Translations under genes and position numbers: made by a program
Source of the DNA: Hypsibius dujardini
Taxonomy: Eukaryota; Tardigrada; Eutardigrada; Parachela; Hypsibiidae
Direction of reading: 5' to 3'
DNA: 24,730 nucleotides
Assembly: GCA_001579985.1 (NCBI GenBank)
Contig: LRSR01000221.1
Span: 1 to 24,730, forward strand
Notes under the pieces: model-generated
Database searches by the model: none
Told to the model about the DNA's origin: nothing
What the model saw: the letters and a program-made list of their open reading frames with translations, nothing else
Shown here: piece by piece, positions 21,120 through 24,730 of the stretch
Position numbering within the stretch: position 1 is the stretch's first letter
Layout: every line of letters begins with the position of its first letter

Positions 21120-21635
21120 CTGGAAATTCTGTACCGGCTCAACTTCACTTGATAGAGCTTCTGTTTATCTAAACCGCATGAAATTTTCATGCAGATGATC
21201 AAGGAAGCCTATCGTTTGGTGTGTACTACTCTCCTTAGTGAATGAAGAGCAGTACGGATAACACTCTGTCCGGAATCTTGCACAGAATTGGGTCAATATC
21301 TCTCGAAGTGCTCATAACAATTCCGAATCGAGGCTGCTGAAATTAAGTGTGCTTAAGGCAGTAGTCGAAGCCTTGGCGAGGAATGGGGGACTTGCCGTTG
21401 ACGAACTCAATTCGAAATCGAACCTACGTGGACCTCAAGACCGGTGTATGGAGGATGAGCAGCATTGGTGTGGCTCTGCACACCATTCAGCTTGCTTCCT
21501 TTGACTGGGAAGAAGGACAGTTAAAGGTCCTCAAGAACTTGAAAAACCTCTTAAAAGAGTTGGCTGTTGACCGTAGCTGGTTTTTCATTACAAACTAGTG
21601 CTCGCGCTCTGCGTTCACAAAAGGCAGACATTTTA

Positions 21636-21659
21636 GCTTTGGCTTTGGCTTTGGCTTTG
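21636..21659 (+). repeat. (GCTTTG)4 hexamer repeat
   Basis: Four GCTTTG units are followed 12 bases later by another GCTTTGGCTTT. It is a simple repeat in intron 9 of pseudogene C. Confidence 0.9.
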
Positions 21660-22348
21660 AAGTCTGTCCAGCTTTGGCTTTACAAGGCCATGTTGGAGTT
21701 TTAAACATTTTTGTATTGTATTAGGTTTCTTTGTCCCTCTATCTGTGTTTGTCTCCGTCTCCGGTCCTGTCGCTCTCCTGCCTACTGTGTAGAATTAGGT
21801 TTAATATCATCTTTCAATTAGCTTCAAAATTGGAACATCAATCAATCAACTCAGACCAAACATGGGAATCGAGAAGTTGTAAATGTTTTAAAAATTGTGC
21901 GATTCCAAGACGGAAATTCTAGCACCACCTTGAACTCCTGCAACGAGAACTGCTCCTTTTTGAAACATTAGTTTTAAAACTAAAAATCAGTGGGCAACTA
22001 AATTTTCCATCAGGAGACGGGTGGCCCTGTGTCTTAATAATGTCTTAACAGGTGTTCCTGAAAGGCACAAAAATTGATCTAGCATCGGATCCGTACATAT
22101 TTGGAAGAAAACGACATCGCATCCGTTTGGCACGGGAGGCAAGCGCTTCCAGCAACTTTGCCGTTGTCTAGTCTCGCCGGATCTGTCTGCTATTCCGGTA
22201 GATGTTTCCCCTTATTTCACGTGCGGAGTAGTTTAATTCGTTTCATTTCATTTAAAGGCCATCTGTGGACTGCACAAGTCGCGGGAAGTAATGCAGTAGT
22301 TTTAGCGACACTTGCTGGAATAATTGGTGTCGTTATCGACATTTTCCG

Positions 22349-23088
22349 GTGGGGACTATACTAACAAGGTGTTCAAACGGAATCCGAAATCCCGATTGAC
22401 CTGAAAGGTTTTGTATTCGAAAATAAACTGGCTTCGAAATCAGAAAGGAAGTTACAAAATTATTTCGTTATTATGTTATATTAGTTATTTATGTCCCGGG
22501 TTAAAATTTCTAATTTTCTGCCGGCCGAAACAAAACTAAGTTCAAACTGATTTTTTTTTAAATTAATAGATATTATCATAAATGCAGAGAAAAAAATTCA
22601 GGTCCATCGAAGTTTCTTATTCCGTTCCGACCCATTGTAAGTTCATCTAATCAAGGGATCCTTTGAGTGCTGTTATCTTAGACTCCCGTTTATCTCAGGC
22701 AAAGGTTACGGCGATCAGTCTGGTGAATTGTGGAACATGGAGCTGTTAATCACTGGATCAGCTGAAAGAGTCGCAATCAATGACTATCACGCGTATCTTT
22801 ACAGAATGGTCTTGCATTTGCGCGTTGCACACTCGTGACAGACATATCTGGAAGTTGGAGTATCACGCTCTCGTAAAGTATTCATGAAATTAATCAGGGC
22901 ATCATGGATGCAGTGTCAGATCACCTGTTCCTTCCTCTCTGGTGTCATGCTGCAACGTTGTCTCATCGCAGGGCAAATATAATGCCATGCTGTTTAACTA
23001 ATTGGTTTTACCGTAGTGTACAGGTTCAAGCCTCGTAAATCTAAAATTAACTACAAAAGTGAAGGGGATATGTCGTGAGAGAATGAAG
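22349..23088. other. Spacer after pseudogene C
   Basis: An AATAAA-like signal (AAAATAAAC) near 22420 may be the old end of copy C. No WW tail exon can be found. The only other signal is an open segment at 22701-22838 described separately. The rest holds nothing I recognise. Confidence 0.4.
22701..22838 (+). pseudogene. Possible stray relic of receptor exon 3
   Basis: A 45-codon open segment follows a TATCTCAG acceptor-like site. It includes ELWNMELL...AINDYHAYLYRMV. In exon 3 of copies A and B a Trp is followed 16 residues later by YHQYAFSRV or YHAYAFMRV; here the gap is 18. The YHAY match and the position after an acceptor suggest a rearranged or lost exon 3, perhaps the one missing from copy C. 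The evidence is thin. Confidence 0.2.
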
Positions 23089-23090
23089 TA

Positions 23091-23495
23091 CTATAGAATG
23101 CCTCACAGTTGAGAGGAGCGGTGTTCGGTCAAATAGAACACTCGTAAAAAGCAACCCAAGCTTTATTGCTTCAAACATAAGACCACAACACTCCAAGCTG
23201 TTGATTGCTAATTAGGCCTGCTTTTTAACGTCAAGCAGAAATGGAACCGTTGATTTTTTATTAGTTTTCGTTTGCAGTCCATTGGGGCGTGAGACCTCTG
23301 CACAAAAATGATAAAGTATAATTGCTATTCGGACGGAGAACAAACGCGTATTTTAGCTCTCCGACCGGGTAGAATTATGGCCGTAAGAGTAATGCTGTAA
23401 ACAGGCCGGTCGTTATTTTCTGTACCTATGGGCAAAATTATCGAGTGCTCTGTTTAACCGAACGCCGCTCCCTTCAACTGTGCGGCATTCTACAG
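23091..23495. mobile_element. TA-flanked MITE with ~57-base inverted ends (CTATAGAATGCC)
   Basis: The left end CTATAGAATGCCTCACAGTT and the inverted right end CTGTAGAATGCCGCACAGTT continue as imperfect arms for about 57 bases (both contain GTTCGGT and CACTCG). TA lies on both sides (23089-23090 and 23496-23497). It is non-coding. TA duplication points to the Tc1/mariner/pogo superfamily. Confidence 0.75.
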
Positions 23496-23497
23496 TA

Positions 23498-23631
23498 CAG
23501 TAGAAGTGCTCATATTTTGCGTACGTCACAGGTGTGTTTCTATTCCGTGCCTTGTCTCGGAACAGTTTCGTTATGGGGCATACGTGTTGAAACGGGCATG
23601 TGACGTACGCAAAATATGAGGACTTCTACTG
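23498..23631. mobile_element. TA-flanked MITE, Tigger/pogo-like ends (CAGTAGAAG)
   Basis: This 134-base element has nearly perfect inverted ends: including the flanking TA, 34 of 35 bases match (23496-23530 against 23599-23633), with CATATTTTGCGTACGTCACA in both arms. CAGTAGAA-type ends with TA duplication resemble pogo/Tigger MITEs. The high arm identity suggests it is young. It shares its left TA with the preceding element. Confidence 0.85.
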
Positions 23632-23861
23632 TAATGGCAATCTCCGTCACATCTGAAGTCACTTGTGACTCGTCTCGAACCAGCCTAAGCCAACTCGAGG
23701 GCTGTAAATCCTGTAGTGCGTACCCTATTTCCGGCAGCTCCACATCCTGCCAAGTATTTGATAGCTGACTAATTATATTCTAGTCAGCCAAACTGTCTAG
23801 AGCCCACAATTTGTGAGTAGCACACCGTCCGTGTGTCATAATCCGTTTTCGTACACAAAAA

Positions 23862-24503
23862 ATGCATCTCCCTTTTACTTGTCATGCACTTTTGTGGCAG
23901 TGGTTTCTTACGATGAAAGTGACCGGTGTTGCCACAGAAAAACCAAGCAGCACCAACACCGACAAATCCGTTCTGCATGTTGAATTTGTCACGACGGGAT
24001 TCTTCGGATTCGACAGCCATGAGATAGTCAGTCTCAGCTACAACGCTCCCGCCATCACCACTGGGCTGCAACGTTTGCGCGGTCTCTACCCGGACCACCG
24101 GTGGACATCGACATTTCTTACAGATCCGCACAGTCTGACGTGTCCTCTCATCTCGGCAAATGTTTATTTTATAATTTCGCAATGGTACTATTCCCGAAGG
24201 AATACGAGTCGGTTAACTATAATTATCACCCCTGGTACGTGCTTTTTTACAAATCGGAGTCGTTGGGTCAATTTGTATTGATCGCAAAAAATGAATCTAA
24301 TGAAAAACTTGAATAAAACTACATTTAAACACAAAATGACTTATTTCATCTAATTTTGTTTTGTACTTTATTTGCCATTTAAGTGTCGCTGATTTCAGTT
24401 GCCAGTCTACAAACTTACGCTATAATTGCCCTTTCACAGCGTGCACTGAAGGAAACGCTCTCAATGAATTTGCTGGAGCCCACAATGTCCTCTTAATCAC
24501 TAG
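23862..24503 (+). CDS. Receptor copy D: natriuretic-peptide-receptor-like protein, first two exons (runs off window)
   Basis: Exon 1 is 23862-24234 and exon 2 is 24440-24503, with donor and acceptor positions and phases (1, then 2) the same as in copies A and B. The predicted N-terminus is hydrophobic (FTCHALLWQWFL), a likely signal peptide, followed by a Ser/Thr-rich linker. Then come VTTGFFGFDSHE, the Cys of SLTCPL, SQWYYSRRN with an NTS glycosylation site, and ACTEGNALNEFAGAHNVLLI. No break is visible in the two exons, so this may be a third working gene. Exon 3 is not found in the last 227 bases; either it lies beyond the right edge or intron 2 is long. Intron 2 contains a small TA-flanked MITE. 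Tail length and function cannot be judged here. Confidence 0.8.
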
Positions 24504-24510
24504 GTACATA

Positions 24511-24632
24511 CTGGCTCGATCATTTGGGGCTGCGTTTTAGATCCAACTTATATTATGACTGCAGTGAAGCACAGTGTGGGCAGTCATAATCTACGGGTGG
24601 GTTTAAAAAGCAACACCAAATGATCGAGACAG
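24511..24632. mobile_element. TA-flanked MITE with nested hairpin in copy D intron 2
   Basis: Ends CTGGCTCGATCATTTGG and, inverted, CTGTCTCGATCATTTGG match at 16 of 17 and are flanked by TA (24509-24510 and 24633-24634). A second perfect 11-base inverted pair, ATTATGACTGC (24552-24562) and GCAGTCATAAT (24580-24590), lies inside. The element is 122 bases long and non-coding. Confidence 0.75.
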
Positions 24633-24730
24633 TACAGTATATGAGTGGTCGTACGAGGAGTCGGTCCTATTTCTGGTCGCTCGTTTGGAATCTCTCTCAC
24701 CCTAATTAATACATTGAAATCATGTTTTCA

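Larger units (their letters stand above)
18741..22348 (+). pseudogene. Receptor copy C: decayed natriuretic-peptide-receptor-like paralog
   Basis: Exon-like pieces align with copies A and B. Exon 1 is 18741-19106, with one base lost in the TGFFG motif (TTT TTG GGT for TTC TTT GGG), so the frame breaks, and its donor reads TTGTGC instead of GT. Exon 2 is 19399-19458, frame-shifted, with a lost donor. Exons 3-6 are absent; about 1.7 kb of unrelated repeats lies instead. Exon 7 (21195 to about 21335) has a frame break and early stop. Exon 7 runs almost directly into exon 9 (21357-21526), so exon 8 and two introns are missing, and exon 9 lacks part of the AGDNGKMLAD region. Exon 10 is 22052-22197 with one extra base; exon 11 (22258-22348) keeps an intact membrane span (AVVLATLAGIIGVVIDIF). 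No WW tail exon is seen. Breaks are spread along the whole gene, so it is a genuine pseudogene rather than a sequencing fault. Confidence 0.85.

Overview
The window looks like nuclear DNA from an invertebrate animal. Genes are split by short GT-AG introns, spacers are AT-rich, AATAAA signals follow stop codons, and small inverted-repeat DNA transposons are common. Homeobox, rhodopsin-type GPCR and natriuretic-peptide-receptor-like genes make it a metazoan. An ecdysozoan such as a tardigrade is plausible, but the sequence does not prove it. Every gene I can support lies on the + strand.

Layout. (1) 399-689 is the last exon of an NK3/bagpipe homeobox gene whose earlier exons lie off the left edge. 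(2) 690-2542 is spacer, mostly a diverged, TTAGT-rich duplicated block. (3) 2543-4514 is a two-exon orphan class A GPCR of 395 residues. (4) 5770 to the right edge is a head-to-tail array of four related receptor genes. Copy A (5770-10597) and copy B (12197-16333) can each be read as 12 exons with matching intron phases and no internal stop, giving 534 and 539 residues. Copy C (18741-22348) is a decayed pseudogene. Copy D starts at 23862 and runs off the right edge after two good exons.

The array proteins have a signal peptide, a full ANF-receptor (periplasmic-binding-protein-like) ligand-binding ectodomain, a juxtamembrane Cys pair, one membrane span and a tail of only about 30 residues. The tail carries WW[IV]L[EQ]P, which resembles the start of the kinase-homology domain of receptor guanylate cyclases. 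No kinase-homology or cyclase domain follows. The architecture is that of the vertebrate clearance receptor NPR-C, apparently reached by truncating a receptor guanylate cyclase, in a locally expanding and decaying cluster.

The cluster is rich in small DNA transposons. Two have TTAA-flanked piggyBac-like ends (copy A intron 9; just upstream of copy C). Four have TA-flanked Tc1/mariner-like ends (inside the copy A intron 3 donor; two back to back upstream of copy D; copy D intron 2). Two start with CAGAGGCG ends (copy B introns 3 and 5). I saw no tRNA, rRNA, CRISPR array or retroviral element.
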